Assembly: GCA_050250755.1 (NCBI GenBank)
Contig: JBFWOB010000009.1
Span: forward strand, 1 to 64,000
DNA: 64,000 nt
From: Ga0077555 sp050250755
GTDB taxonomy: Bacteria; Pseudomonadota; Alphaproteobacteria; Rhizobiales; Hyphomicrobiaceae
Direction: 5' to 3'
In this document: positions 21,174-30,026 of the stretch, piece after piece
Layout: every line of letters begins with the position of its first letter
How positions within the stretch are numbered: the stretch's first letter is position 1
Translations under genes and position numbers: made by a program
The notes under the pieces: model-generated
Database searches by the model: none
Seen by the model: only the letters and a program-made list of their open reading frames with translations
What the model was told of the DNA's origin: nothing

Positions 21174-21248
21174 TGTGGTGGATTTGAAGTTCGCCACATC
21201 ATTTGCCGCAAGCCCAAAAGCGAACTTAAAATCCGAAAACCACACTAG
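21170..21248. repeat. CTAG-bounded palindromic repeat, copy 1
   Basis: The left arm (21170-21194, starting CTAGTGTGGT and ending AAGTTCGC) is the imperfect reverse complement of the right arm (21220-21248, starting GCGAACTT and ending CCACACTAG). The stem is about 25 bp with a four-base bulge, and the loop is about 25 bases. It overlaps the pssA stop codon. Its base composition is more AT-rich than the flanking genes. Confidence 0.85.
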
Positions 21249-21261
21249 AAGCATTATCTTG

Positions 21262-21335
21262 CTAGTGTTCTTCGCTTCCGAAGTTCGTTCGGGGTCTGCC
21301 GCAGGGAATGACGAACTTCGGAATCGGGACACTAG
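21262..21335. repeat. CTAG-bounded palindromic repeat, copy 2
   Basis: The left arm (21262-21289, CTAGTGTTC..TTCCGAAGTTCGTT) pairs with the right arm (21311-21335, ACGAACTTCGGAATC..ACACTAG). It shares the CTAGTGT end and the GAAGTTCG core with copy 1, 13 bases away, so the two are tandem copies or halves of one element. It lies 24 bases before the downstream hydrolase start. Confidence 0.85.
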
Positions 21336-21359
21336 CGCCGCGAGCCCGAGGAGCATCCG

Positions 21360-22238
21360 ATGCGCGACACACCCTCACGACAGATTGCGCCAATCTATCA
21401 CCGTCGTATCGGTGATATCGTCGTGACGGCCGTGAGCGACGGCATTCTCGAGCGCACGCACGAGATGATGCTGAATGTGCCCGAGGACGAGGCGAAGCGG
21501 CATCTGGCGGCGGCGGCTCGGACCTCGTTCGTCCTGTCGATCAACGCATTCCTCATTCACTCAGGCGATCGGTTGGCGTTGGTCGAGACCGGCTCTGGCA
21601 ACTATCTGGGTTCGAGCGCGGGTCACCTGTTGGCCAATCTTGAGGCGGCGAGTGTGCGCCCGGATGAGATTGACACCATTCTCCTGACACACATGCACCC
21701 CGATCACTCGGCCGGTCTCACCGACATGGCGACGGGCAAGGCGAACTATGCGAAGGCCGAGCTTGTCGTCCATGAAAACGAGCCGAAGCACTGGTTCGAT
21801 GATGCGGCGATGGCAAGGGGAAGCGAGCGCGAGAAGCGGCTCATGTTCCAGCAAGCGCGGGAGCAGACGGCCCCTTATCGCGATCGTATGCGTACGTTCG
21901 CTGGAGGAGAGGTCTTTCCGGGCGTGACGGCATTGCCGATCCCTGGGCACACGCCGGGACACACGGGCTATCTGATCGAGTCAGGCGGACAGCGTGTGTT
22001 CATCTGGGGTGACGTTGTGCACATGCCCGAGGTTCAGGTCCCCAGGCCCGAGGTTTCGATGGTCGTCGATACAGACCCGGCGATGGCCGCCGACACGCGT
22101 CGTCGTGTCTTCGATATGGTGGCGAGCGAAGGACTCCTGGTGACAGGCATGCACCTGCATTTTCCTGGGTTCGCTCGCGTGCTGCGGGACGGCAGCGGCT
22201 ACCGGCTGGTCCCGGAGGCGTGGCAGCAGTCGATTTGA
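21360..22238 (+). CDS. Metallo-beta-lactamase-fold hydrolase
   Basis: 292 aa. The zinc motif HMHPDH (His111, His113, Asp115, His116) is followed by further ligand positions in PGHTPGHTGYLI and VTGMHLHFPGF, giving the usual two-metal site. The layout is like quorum-quenching lactonase or PhnP-type stand-alone hydrolases, but the substrate is not readable. The ATG at 21360 has CGAGGAG 8 bases upstream. There is no signal peptide, although members with periplasmic forms exist. Confidence 0.85.
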   Translation: MRDTPSRQIAPIYHRRIGDIVVTAVSDGILERTHEMMLNVPEDEAKRHLAAAARTSFVLSINAFLIHSGDRLALVETGSGNYLGSSAGHLLANLEAASVRPDEIDTILLTHMHPDHSAGLTDMATGKANYAKAELVVHENEPKHWFDDAAMARGSEREKRLMFQQAREQTAPYRDRMRTFAGGEVFPGVTALPIPGHTPGHTGYLIESGGQRVFIWGDVVHMPEVQVPRPEVSMVVDTDPAMAADTRRRVFDMVASEGLLVTGMHLHFPGFARVLRDGSGYRLVPEAWQQSI

Positions 22239-22305
22239 ATTCCTCGAAGGAGCGCCGGATGAGGTGTGGCCACGTCGGCCGCACAACAAGCAAGATGACT
22301 TGTCT

Positions 22306-24330
22306 TTAGCGGCGCTGGTTCAAGCGATCACGCAGCGACCGGAATGACCCAGAGCCCGGGCCGGCAGCCGGGGTGGCCGGAGCGGTAGCAGCCGGCGGCT
22401 GCGCAACGGGCTGAGCCGCTGGTGTCGCAGCAGCGGCAGGTGGGCGCGTCTCGCGCACCTCTCTGCGATGAGCGAGAGGTTCGCGGCGTGGCAGCGGCGC
22501 CGGCGTCCGCGTCTCGCCTGCTACATGACGCTCTCGCTCCGCAATGGGCGGGGCGCTCTCATCATGTGCGTGAAGCTGTGGCTGCACCTGAGGCTGAGGA
22601 TGGTGCCCGTGCGGGATGCCGATAGCATCCGCGAACATCGCCGTATTCTGGGCCTGATCGATTGAGGCGCCAGAAGACGAATGGCGCCAGCGCTCGACGA
22701 TCTGGTCGAGGAAGCCCTCGTCGCCGACGGAGTGCTGCCACTGCTCAGTGAAACGTGCCGTTGAGCTCCGCGGCAGCGCATTTTTCGGCAGCTCGTCGAA
22801 GCGAATGCGGACGGGGAGAGTCACGCCCTCACCGAAAGCAATGGCTTCGCGCTGACCGAGAGCCGGCAGGAACTCCATCAATCCCGAACCCGTGTCTGAG
22901 ATCGAAGATTGCACGATGGCCTGATCGCGGTCGTTGGACATGCGCAGCGCGAACACGGTGTTGCACTGCGAGAGGATCGTTGGATCGATCTCCGCTGGCC
23001 GCTGCGTGACGATGCAGAGCGAAGCTCCGTACTTGCGGCCCTCCTTGGCAATCTTAGCGATGGCGCGCTTGCACGGCTCGAACCCCATCGAAGGATTCAC
23101 TGGGACATAGCGATGCGCTTCTTCGCAGACGAGCGTGACGGGCACCTTGCCCTCGCTCCAGAGCGCGAAATCGAACGTCATGCGGCAGACGACAGAGACG
23201 ACGACGTTGATGATTTCGGTCGGCAGGCCCGTGAGCTCGAGGATCGTGATGGGCTTGTTGTTTACCGGGACGCGGAAGATACGGCCGAGGATTTGTGCCA
23301 TGCCATCATAGACAGTGAGCGAACCGAACATGAACGCATAGCGCGGGTCGAGCGATAGGATCTCGAAGCGGGTCTTCAGATTGCGATAAGGCCCGATGTC
23401 CCGCTTGTTCTCCAGTTTGCCCATCCGCTCGTCGATCAGAGACGTCAGGTCGGAGATGCGATAGGGAACCGGCGTATCGACCGTAAACTTGCCGACATCG
23501 ACCATCCGCGACCGCGTAACGTGATTTTCTTTCGAGCGACCGGTTGAGTACCGCGCCTTCGCGATCGGGATGAGCTCCTGGAGCATCTCGACTTCGTGCT
23601 TGCGGTCGGGCGTCTCTCCGATCACGACCTCGACGAGTTCCTCGAAGGTGAGCAGCCAGAATGGGAGCTGCATGTTGCGCGGTGAAACGACCTCGCCCCA
23701 TTCGGAGAACGCCGTGGCGTATTCGTTGTGCGGATCGAGAAGCACGATGTGTGCAGCCGGATTCTTCTCGAGGATCGAGCGCAGGATCAGCGCCGTCGTG
23801 CACGATTTTCCGGTGCCTGTGGTGCCCAGAATGGCGAAGTGCTTGCCGAGCAGGTCGTCGACCCGGATGGTCGCGGGAATCGAGCTGTCCTGCCGGATGC
23901 AGCCGACGCGCACCGACCTCGACATGTCGCCGCAGAAGGCGATCTGCAACTCGGATTGCGAAGCGACGCGGGTGCGATCGCCAAGGGACGGATAGACGGT
24001 GACGCCGCGGTTGAAGGTTTCAGCCTTGCCATCCGGCCCCTTACGCAGTTCGCCAACGAGACCAAGCTCCGCAATCCAGATCTCAGCCTCGCCTTCCCGC
24101 TGAGAGGGCACCGGCACGTTCAGCGCGGAAACGATGGCGAGAACGATCGTATTGGTCGTATCGATCGCAAGCAGCGTGCCCATCTCCGGTCGTTGGACCT
24201 TCGATAGTCCTGCGTCCGAGCTCAAGTCGAGCAGAACGATGGCCTTGGATCCCGTAACCGACACGATACGGCCGATCGACTGGTCGCTGGACTTCGCGTC
24301 ATGCCCGTTGGAGGCAGTCATGAGCTGCAT
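22306..24330 (-). CDS. HerA/DUF87-type hexameric ATPase
   Basis: 674 aa. An N-terminal HAS-barrel-like beta region (about 15-150) precedes a FtsK/HerA-like ATPase core with Walker A GTTGTGKS (169-176), Walker B with a glutamate pair (VTLVCEEAHRY) and an arginine-finger region near RKYGASLCIVTQRP. The C-terminal 75 residues are Ala/Pro-rich and probably disordered. HerA proteins are DNA translocases, in archaea paired with the NurA nuclease, and also occur in anti-phage systems with SIR2 or DUF4297 partners. No nuclease is adjacent here. The gene starts 26 bases after the histidine kinase stop codon, suggesting a two-gene operon. Confidence 0.85.
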   Translation of the reverse strand: MQLMTASNGHDAKSSDQSIGRIVSVTGSKAIVLLDLSSDAGLSKVQRPEMGTLLAIDTTNTIVLAIVSALNVPVPSQREGEAEIWIAELGLVGELRKGPDGKAETFNRGVTVYPSLGDRTRVASQSELQIAFCGDMSRSVRVGCIRQDSSIPATIRVDDLLGKHFAILGTTGTGKSCTTALILRSILEKNPAAHIVLLDPHNEYATAFSEWGEVVSPRNMQLPFWLLTFEELVEVVIGETPDRKHEVEMLQELIPIAKARYSTGRSKENHVTRSRMVDVGKFTVDTPVPYRISDLTSLIDERMGKLENKRDIGPYRNLKTRFEILSLDPRYAFMFGSLTVYDGMAQILGRIFRVPVNNKPITILELTGLPTEIINVVVSVVCRMTFDFALWSEGKVPVTLVCEEAHRYVPVNPSMGFEPCKRAIAKIAKEGRKYGASLCIVTQRPAEIDPTILSQCNTVFALRMSNDRDQAIVQSSISDTGSGLMEFLPALGQREAIAFGEGVTLPVRIRFDELPKNALPRSSTARFTEQWQHSVGDEGFLDQIVERWRHSSSGASIDQAQNTAMFADAIGIPHGHHPQPQVQPQLHAHDESAPPIAERERHVAGETRTPAPLPRREPLAHRREVRETRPPAAAATPAAQPVAQPPAATAPATPAAGPGSGSFRSLRDRLNQRR

Positions 24331-24356
24331 TGATTTTGTCCTTCACCAGGCTTGGG

Positions 24357-25235
24357 TCAGGTGGCCCCGATCTGGTAACCCAGATCCCGTTGCATGAACG
24401 CGATGTACTCGGCCGACGGCAGTGTCACGGTGACGTGGGTGCCGATATTTTTCTCGCTGGCGATCGAGAGCGATCCACCCTGCAATTCGATGAGCGCCTT
24501 GGCGATCGGCAGGCCCAAGCCGGTGCCCTCGCGCCATCGCGCACGCGTGCCGTCGACCTGTCCGAATGGCGATAGCGCAAGGTCGATCTCGTCGGCGTCC
24601 ATGCCGAGGCCGGTATCGCGGATGTGAATGCGGATCGCACGATCACGCTCCATCTCGCAGTTCATCTCGACTTTGCCGCCTGAGCCCGTGAACTTGATGG
24701 CATTGCCGATCAGGTTGACGAACGACTGGCGGAGCTTGTTCGCATCGCCTCGGACGGTGAGCGCCTGGGTGCCGAGATTGAGATCGAGACTGATGCCTGT
24801 CCGCGTTGCGTCGGCGCGCAGCGATGCGACCACGCCTTCGAGAACCTCGTCGAGATTGACCTCGTGGCTGTCCAGCCGGAAATGGCCGCTCTGGATCTTC
24901 GAGATGTCGAGAATGTCGTTGATGATGCCCAGCAGATTGCATGAGGCGTCGTTGATCAGGCGGGCGTACTCCACCACTTCGCTGTCGCTGAGCCGGCGCC
25001 GGTCATGCTCGCCGAGAAGCTTCGAAAAGCCGATCACAGTATTGAGTGGCGTACGCAACTCATGACTCATGTTCGAGATGAACTCGGATTTGATCCGATT
25101 CGCGATCTCCGCCTCGATCCGGGCTGTTTTCTCGGCCTGGCGCGTTCGGCTTCTCAGCACCGCTTCGCCCAGCTTGAGCGAGTACTCGCTCATGAGCGAA
25201 TTGCCTTTGCCGGTCCCGATCGGTCCGCCTATCAT
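24357..25235 (-). CDS. Sensor histidine kinase, no recognisable input domain
   Basis: 292 aa from the ATG at 25235. A short charged helix (about 15-50) leads straight into the DHp domain with phospho-acceptor His58 (SNMSHELRTPLN). The HATPase_c domain follows, with the N box (NLIGNAIKFT), G1 (DTGLGM) and G2 (GTGLGLPIA). There is no membrane segment, PAS or GAF domain, so it is probably a soluble kinase whose signal arrives through a partner protein. No response regulator is adjacent. It is co-oriented with the HerA-type ATPase. An upstream in-frame start would overlap the divergent amidase promoter and is less likely. Confidence 0.87.
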   Translation of the reverse strand: MIGGPIGTGKGNSLMSEYSLKLGEAVLRSRTRQAEKTARIEAEIANRIKSEFISNMSHELRTPLNTVIGFSKLLGEHDRRRLSDSEVVEYARLINDASCNLLGIINDILDISKIQSGHFRLDSHEVNLDEVLEGVVASLRADATRTGISLDLNLGTQALTVRGDANKLRQSFVNLIGNAIKFTGSGGKVEMNCEMERDRAIRIHIRDTGLGMDADEIDLALSPFGQVDGTRARWREGTGLGLPIAKALIELQGGSLSIASEKNIGTHVTVTLPSAEYIAFMQRDLGYQIGAT

Positions 25236-25343
25236 CTCGTTCCGCTTTGCCACCAATAGCCCAGACTGACGGTAGCTCCCACTCGTCAACTTGCAGTTAA
25301 CGTCCACGTCCGGACCCGCTAACGTGGTCGATAAGGTCAATTG

Positions 25344-26600
25344 ATGTCGGCGGACGCCTTGATGACGAGAAATCTGCAGATCGACGCGGACAGACTTTGG
25401 CGCAGCATTCAGGAGTCCGCCAAGATCGGGCCGGGGACCCGCGGCGGTCTCTGCCGCCTCTCCCTCGGGGACGCCGACAAGGAAATGCGCGAGGTGTTCG
25501 GCCGCTGGATTGCCGACAGTGGCTATACCCTTCGGGTGGATCGCCTCGGCTCGATGTTTGCGAGGCGCGAGGGCCGTGAGCCGGCGTTACCGCCCGTATT
25601 GATCGGCAGCCATCTCGATACCCAGGCCGCTGGCGGCCGCTTCGACGGTATCTTGGGTGTGCTCGCCGGCTTGGAAGTGCTTCGAACGCTCGATGCGGCC
25701 GGGATCGCCACGCGGCGCCCGATAGAGGTCGTCAATTGGACCAACGAGGAGGGTGCCCGGTTCGTGCCGCCGATGGTGGCCTCGCTCGCGTTCGCCGGCA
25801 AGGAAAGCACGGAGTGGGCGCTGGCCCGCACCGACAAGGAGGGTCGGACCATAGGCGAGGAACTCGAGCGCATCGGCTTCGCAGGCTCGGAGCCCGTTGG
25901 CGGACGCGAGATCGACGCCTATTTCGAGCTGCACATCGAGCAAGGCCCTCGCCTCGACGCGGCGCACGTGCCCGTTGGCATCGTCACGGGCGGATTTCCG
26001 ATGCGTGGACTTCGGATCGAGGTGCGCGGAGAGACGGCCCATGTCGGCCCGACACCAATGTCTCGGCGGCGGAATGCTTTGGTGGGAGCCGCCTACGCCG
26101 CCGTCGCGATCGATGAGATCGGCTGGCACTACGCTCCCGAAGAGGGCAAGACCACCGCAGCGCGTCTCGATCTGTCGCCCAACCTGCCGGGCATCCTGTC
26201 GGACGCGGCGACGTTGTATTGCGATATGCGCCACCCCGATGCGGAACGCCTTGCCGCGATGGAAGCGGAGGTCGACGTGGCCCTGGCCGACTGTGCTCGC
26301 CGCAGCCGGTGTTCCATCGAAATCGCCGAGAAATGGGGCTTCGGCGGGTTCTCATTCGATGCCGAGCTGATCCGCCTCGTTCGGGAGGCGGCAGCGACGC
26401 TTGGGCATGGCACCATGGACCTCAAGTCGGAAGCGGGCCACGATGCCTACCACATGGCGACTGTCTGTCCGTCCGTCATGATCTTCGCGCCGTGCGTGAA
26501 TGGCATCTCGCATAACGAGGCCGAGGATATGTCCAAGGAAGACATGGTGCCGTCGGCGAACGTGCTTCTGCATGCCGTTCTTGCCCGCGCAGACCGTTAA
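25344..26600 (+). CDS. M20-family amidase (hydantoinase/carbamoylase type)
   Basis: 418 aa zinc-dependent hydrolase of the N-carbamoyl-L-amino-acid hydrolase / allantoate amidohydrolase / beta-ureidopropionase group. Metal ligands sit in IGSHLDT (His90), GRFDGILG (Asp101), WTNEEGARF (Glu pair near 135) and HIEQGP; the dimerisation/substrate loop is GETAHVGPTPMSRRRNAL, and the C-terminal ligand is near SEAGHDAYHMA. ATG at 25344, with AAGG upstream. The exact substrate cannot be told without a tree. It lies head-to-head with the kinase operon. Confidence 0.88.
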   Translation: MSADALMTRNLQIDADRLWRSIQESAKIGPGTRGGLCRLSLGDADKEMREVFGRWIADSGYTLRVDRLGSMFARREGREPALPPVLIGSHLDTQAAGGRFDGILGVLAGLEVLRTLDAAGIATRRPIEVVNWTNEEGARFVPPMVASLAFAGKESTEWALARTDKEGRTIGEELERIGFAGSEPVGGREIDAYFELHIEQGPRLDAAHVPVGIVTGGFPMRGLRIEVRGETAHVGPTPMSRRRNALVGAAYAAVAIDEIGWHYAPEEGKTTAARLDLSPNLPGILSDAATLYCDMRHPDAERLAAMEAEVDVALADCARRSRCSIEIAEKWGFGGFSFDAELIRLVREAAATLGHGTMDLKSEAGHDAYHMATVCPSVMIFAPCVNGISHNEAEDMSKEDMVPSANVLLHAVLARADR

Positions 26601-26640
26601 GAATGCGCAGTCGACCTCTCGATGAGGCCCGGTTTGACAA

Positions 26641-27207
26641 TCAACTCCGCGATTTGATGATCGAGACGAATTGATCGATAGAATTGCGCAGAACATTGGC
26701 GCTCGGCAGATCGGCTTTGGCGACGTCGGCCTGCGTCAGCAGCTCCGAGATCGCTTCAAAAGGCTTATCCATCAGGGCCTTATAAAGCCGACCAGTTTCC
26801 GTGACGGCAGCGAGCGGCGCCGCGGCATCGCGATTCTGAGACGAGGTCTGATTGCAGCTCAAACTCATTGCAGCTTCGGCGAGTAGCCACGCCGCCGTCT
26901 GAAGATCGCCGGTGCCTGATCGATCTGCGCCATTCTGTTGGCCTGTGGCATCCTCGCCCGGAGCCGTCGCACCGAGGAGTTCACCCGGGCTGACCTGAAG
27001 GATCTGGCAAATCCGACGGATCATGGTGAGGTCGGGTTCGACCTCGGCGCGCTCGTAGCGTGTGTATCGGTTCTCGTCGATATCCAGTGCCCGGGCGAGG
27101 CTTCGGGCTGTCCGGAAGCCGCGGGGTACACGGAGCTCTCGTAGTCGTTGCGCGAACTCGAGGCGGGCGAGCGGAATACCCGAAGCGGATGTATCCTGTG
27201 GGCTCAT
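26641..27207 (-). CDS. XRE-family transcriptional regulator
   Basis: 188 aa from the ATG at 27207. A Cro/C1-type helix-turn-helix occupies about 15-80 (ARSLARALDIDENRYTRYERAEVEPDLTMIRRICQILQVSPGELLG pattern). It is followed by a polar linker and a helical C-terminal region (about 105-188) without a recognised sensor domain. It converges with the amidase gene and is divergent from the molybdenum hydroxylase gene, so either could be its target. Confidence 0.85.
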   Translation of the reverse strand: MSPQDTSASGIPLARLEFAQRLRELRVPRGFRTARSLARALDIDENRYTRYERAEVEPDLTMIRRICQILQVSPGELLGATAPGEDATGQQNGADRSGTGDLQTAAWLLAEAAMSLSCNQTSSQNRDAAAPLAAVTETGRLYKALMDKPFEAISELLTQADVAKADLPSANVLRNSIDQFVSIIKSRS

Positions 27208-27572
27208 CAATTGCTTATTGCGTATTCGTTCGATGTCTGCAATCGGGCATGCAGCGCATCCCGGTCACGACCGGCCTGCCCCAAAGCGGCTGCCAGATCG
27301 TCGGTGACGTGAACGCACATGCGCGATTTTGGACCGGTTAGTCAGTCCCCGCTATATGCGCCTGGGCAGAATGAATTGTGCCTTCGCGCAGTGGAGTGTG
27401 GCCGCGAGACGGCCGTCACGGCATCCCTGGATCGTGGGTTCCGGAGCGCCCCTGCGACGGTCCGTCTGCGGTCCGCGCCTTGCGAGGCAAGGTTCGGCGT
27501 GATCATTGTTTGCAAAAGCCCGACGTGCGTCGCCGCGCCGGGTCGCGTGCAAGAATGCGACGGAGTTGGGTC
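27208..27572. promoter_or_regulatory. Divergent XRE regulator / molybdenum hydroxylase promoter region
   Basis: 365 bases with no supported gene. It should contain both divergent promoters and possibly the XRE operator. I see no strong inverted repeat. Confidence 0.4.
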
Positions 27573-29891
27573 ATGCAGCAGAAGTGGGCCGAATTTCAGG
27601 GCCGCATCGAAGACGATCGCCTTGTGACTGGGCGAGGACGCTACGTCGGCGATGTTCACCACGACGGCACGTTGATTGGCGTTGTCGTACGGGCGCCCGT
27701 GGCGCACGCGCGCATTGTCGGCATAGACGCGGAAGCGGCGCGACAAATGCCGGGCGTGCTCGCTGTCTACACGGCGGCAGATCTCGCGGAGGACGGGATC
27801 GAAGACTTCCCCTGTCCAGTGACCCTGCCGGGCGCAGATGGTAAGCCGGCCCATCCCGCACGCCGACCTGTCCTGGCACGGGACCGCATCCGCACGGTGG
27901 GCGAGCCTGTCGCATTCGTGGTGGCAGAAACCGCTGAGGCCGCCGAAGACGCCGCGGAGGCCGTGCTGATCGACACCGAGGACCTCCCCGCTATCACTTC
28001 TCCGGACGCAGGGCGCGCCGCAGATGCGACGCTGATCTGGGAAGAGGCGCCTGAGAACGTCGCCTACATCTGGACCAAGGGTGACGCCGCGAAGCTGGAG
28101 GCGGCCGTCGCCGGTGCAGCCCATGTCACGCATTTCTCGTCCCACGTTACGCGCGTTAATGCGCTTTCGCTCGAGCCGCGCGGCGCCTTGGGTCTCGTCG
28201 ATCCCGACGGCCGATTGGTGCTTCACGCCAGCAACCAGAGCCCGCACGCGTTGAGGTCCGGGCTGGCGCAGGTCCTCAAGGTTCCGGCGGCGCAGGTGAG
28301 GGTGATTGCGGCCGACGTGGGCGGTTCGTTTGGCATGAAGAGCGGCACCTATCCCGAAGACGTGCTGGTACTGTTCGCGGCGCGGCGTCTCAAACGCCCG
28401 GTGCGGTGGATCTCTGAGCGCCGCGAGAGCTTCCTCTCCGATGACCATGGCCGCGATATGAGCGTCGAGGCGAAGCTCGCGCTCGACAAGGACGGCCGGT
28501 TTCTCGCCCTCGGCGTCGACTACACCGTCAATGTCGGTGCCTATTTGTCTGGCCGGTCGCTGTTCATGGTTGGCAATATCGGTGGCGTTGCCGGCTTCTA
28601 TCGTATCGGTGCGATCGCGGCGACGATCACGGGCGTCTATACGAACTCCATGACCAACGCGCCGTATCGGGGCGCTGGACGTCCGGAAGCGACGTACACC
28701 ATCGAACGCCTGATCGATATCGCAGCACACGAGCTTGGCATCGATCCGTTCGAGCTCAGGCGTCGCAATCTCGTCGCGCCATCGGCCATGCCTTACGACA
28801 CGGGTTTCGTCTTCACCTACGACTGCGGTGAGTTCGAAGGATTGATGTTGGAAGCGGCGCGTGCCGGCGACCGCGCAGGGTTTCCGGCGCGTCGTGAGGA
28901 GTCGAAGAAGCGTGGTCTGTTGCGTGGTCTCGGCATCGCCAATCCGATCGAGGTCGCTGGAGGGCCATTCGCAAAGCCGGCGAAAGACATGACCCGCATC
29001 GCGCTCGGCGCCGACGGCCGTGTGAAGGTATCGGCGGGAGCGATGTCGACCGGCCAGGGGCTCGAAACCATGATGGTGGATCTCGTTGCGGCCGAACTGG
29101 GCGTGACGCGAGACCGGATCGACTATGACGCTGGCGATACGGATAACCTGCCCAATGGGCGAGGTAACGGCGGGTCGTCATCGACCCCCGTTGGCGCGTC
29201 GGCCACAAAGCTGACTGTCGGAAAGGTGATCTCGACCGGCAAGGTCATTGCAGCCGAGATGTTGGAGGCAAGCGCCGATGACGTCGATTTCGTGGACGGC
29301 CGCTTCCCGCTTCGCGGCACGAACCGGTCTGTGTCGTTGACGGAGGTCGCGGCGCGTGCGGCGGAGAAAAGTCCGACGGGTCTCGTCGAGATGGCAGAGT
29401 TCGAGCCACCCAGCGTGACATTTCCGAACGGCTGCCATCTCTGCGAGGTCGAGATCGATCCCGAGACCGGCGTGGTTCGGGTCGATCGATACACGGTGGT
29501 CGAGGACATCGGCAACGTGCTCAATCCGAAGCTGGCACATGGCCAGATCCAGGGTGGCGTCGCCATGGGCATCGGCCAGGCCCTTGGCGAGGTGATCCGG
29601 TACGACGAGGACACAGGACAGCTCGTAACTGGCTCGTTCATGGACTACCAGATGCCGCGTGCCGACGAGATGCCCGCCGTGAACCTGACCACGCGTCCGG
29701 TTCCGACCAAGGTCAATCCACTGGGTGTGAAGGGTGTCGGCGAGGCGGGAACCGTGGGCTCGATGGCGGCGGTGATCAACGCGGTTTGCGATGCGCTGGC
29801 GCCTCTCGGCGTGAAGCATATCGAGATGCCGGCCACGCCCGCACGCGTTTGGGCCGCAATCGAGGCTGCCAAAGCAGATGAGGCGGCCTGA
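27573..29891 (+). CDS. Xanthine-dehydrogenase-family molybdopterin-binding (large) subunit
   Basis: 772 aa. It matches CoxL/XdhB-type large subunits: an N-terminal a/b hammerhead domain (about 10-125, starting RLVTGRGRYVGDV), then the two Mo-pterin domains with ADVGGSFGMKSG, APYRGAGRPEA and the C-terminal catalytic glutamate loop GVKGVGEAGTVG. The AYRXCSFR loop that marks true form I CO dehydrogenase is not seen, so it is a generic aldehyde/N-heterocycle hydroxylase. The start is the ATG at 27573 with CGGAG upstream. The FAD and 2Fe-2S subunits that normally accompany it are absent on both sides. Confidence 0.88.
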   Translation: MQQKWAEFQGRIEDDRLVTGRGRYVGDVHHDGTLIGVVVRAPVAHARIVGIDAEAARQMPGVLAVYTAADLAEDGIEDFPCPVTLPGADGKPAHPARRPVLARDRIRTVGEPVAFVVAETAEAAEDAAEAVLIDTEDLPAITSPDAGRAADATLIWEEAPENVAYIWTKGDAAKLEAAVAGAAHVTHFSSHVTRVNALSLEPRGALGLVDPDGRLVLHASNQSPHALRSGLAQVLKVPAAQVRVIAADVGGSFGMKSGTYPEDVLVLFAARRLKRPVRWISERRESFLSDDHGRDMSVEAKLALDKDGRFLALGVDYTVNVGAYLSGRSLFMVGNIGGVAGFYRIGAIAATITGVYTNSMTNAPYRGAGRPEATYTIERLIDIAAHELGIDPFELRRRNLVAPSAMPYDTGFVFTYDCGEFEGLMLEAARAGDRAGFPARREESKKRGLLRGLGIANPIEVAGGPFAKPAKDMTRIALGADGRVKVSAGAMSTGQGLETMMVDLVAAELGVTRDRIDYDAGDTDNLPNGRGNGGSSSTPVGASATKLTVGKVISTGKVIAAEMLEASADDVDFVDGRFPLRGTNRSVSLTEVAARAAEKSPTGLVEMAEFEPPSVTFPNGCHLCEVEIDPETGVVRVDRYTVVEDIGNVLNPKLAHGQIQGGVAMGIGQALGEVIRYDEDTGQLVTGSFMDYQMPRADEMPAVNLTTRPVPTKVNPLGVKGVGEAGTVGSMAAVINAVCDALAPLGVKHIEMPATPARVWAAIEAAKADEAA

Positions 29892-30026
29892 TCTGGGAGG
29901 CTATGCCTTCCCCGCGGTCTCGGGCGAGACGCGACCGGACTGTCACCGTCTTCGAGATTGCGCGCCGCCGATCTCGGAATACGATGGTCTTCAGCGCCCC
30001 GTCTGAAACTGCATCGAGGTCAACCC

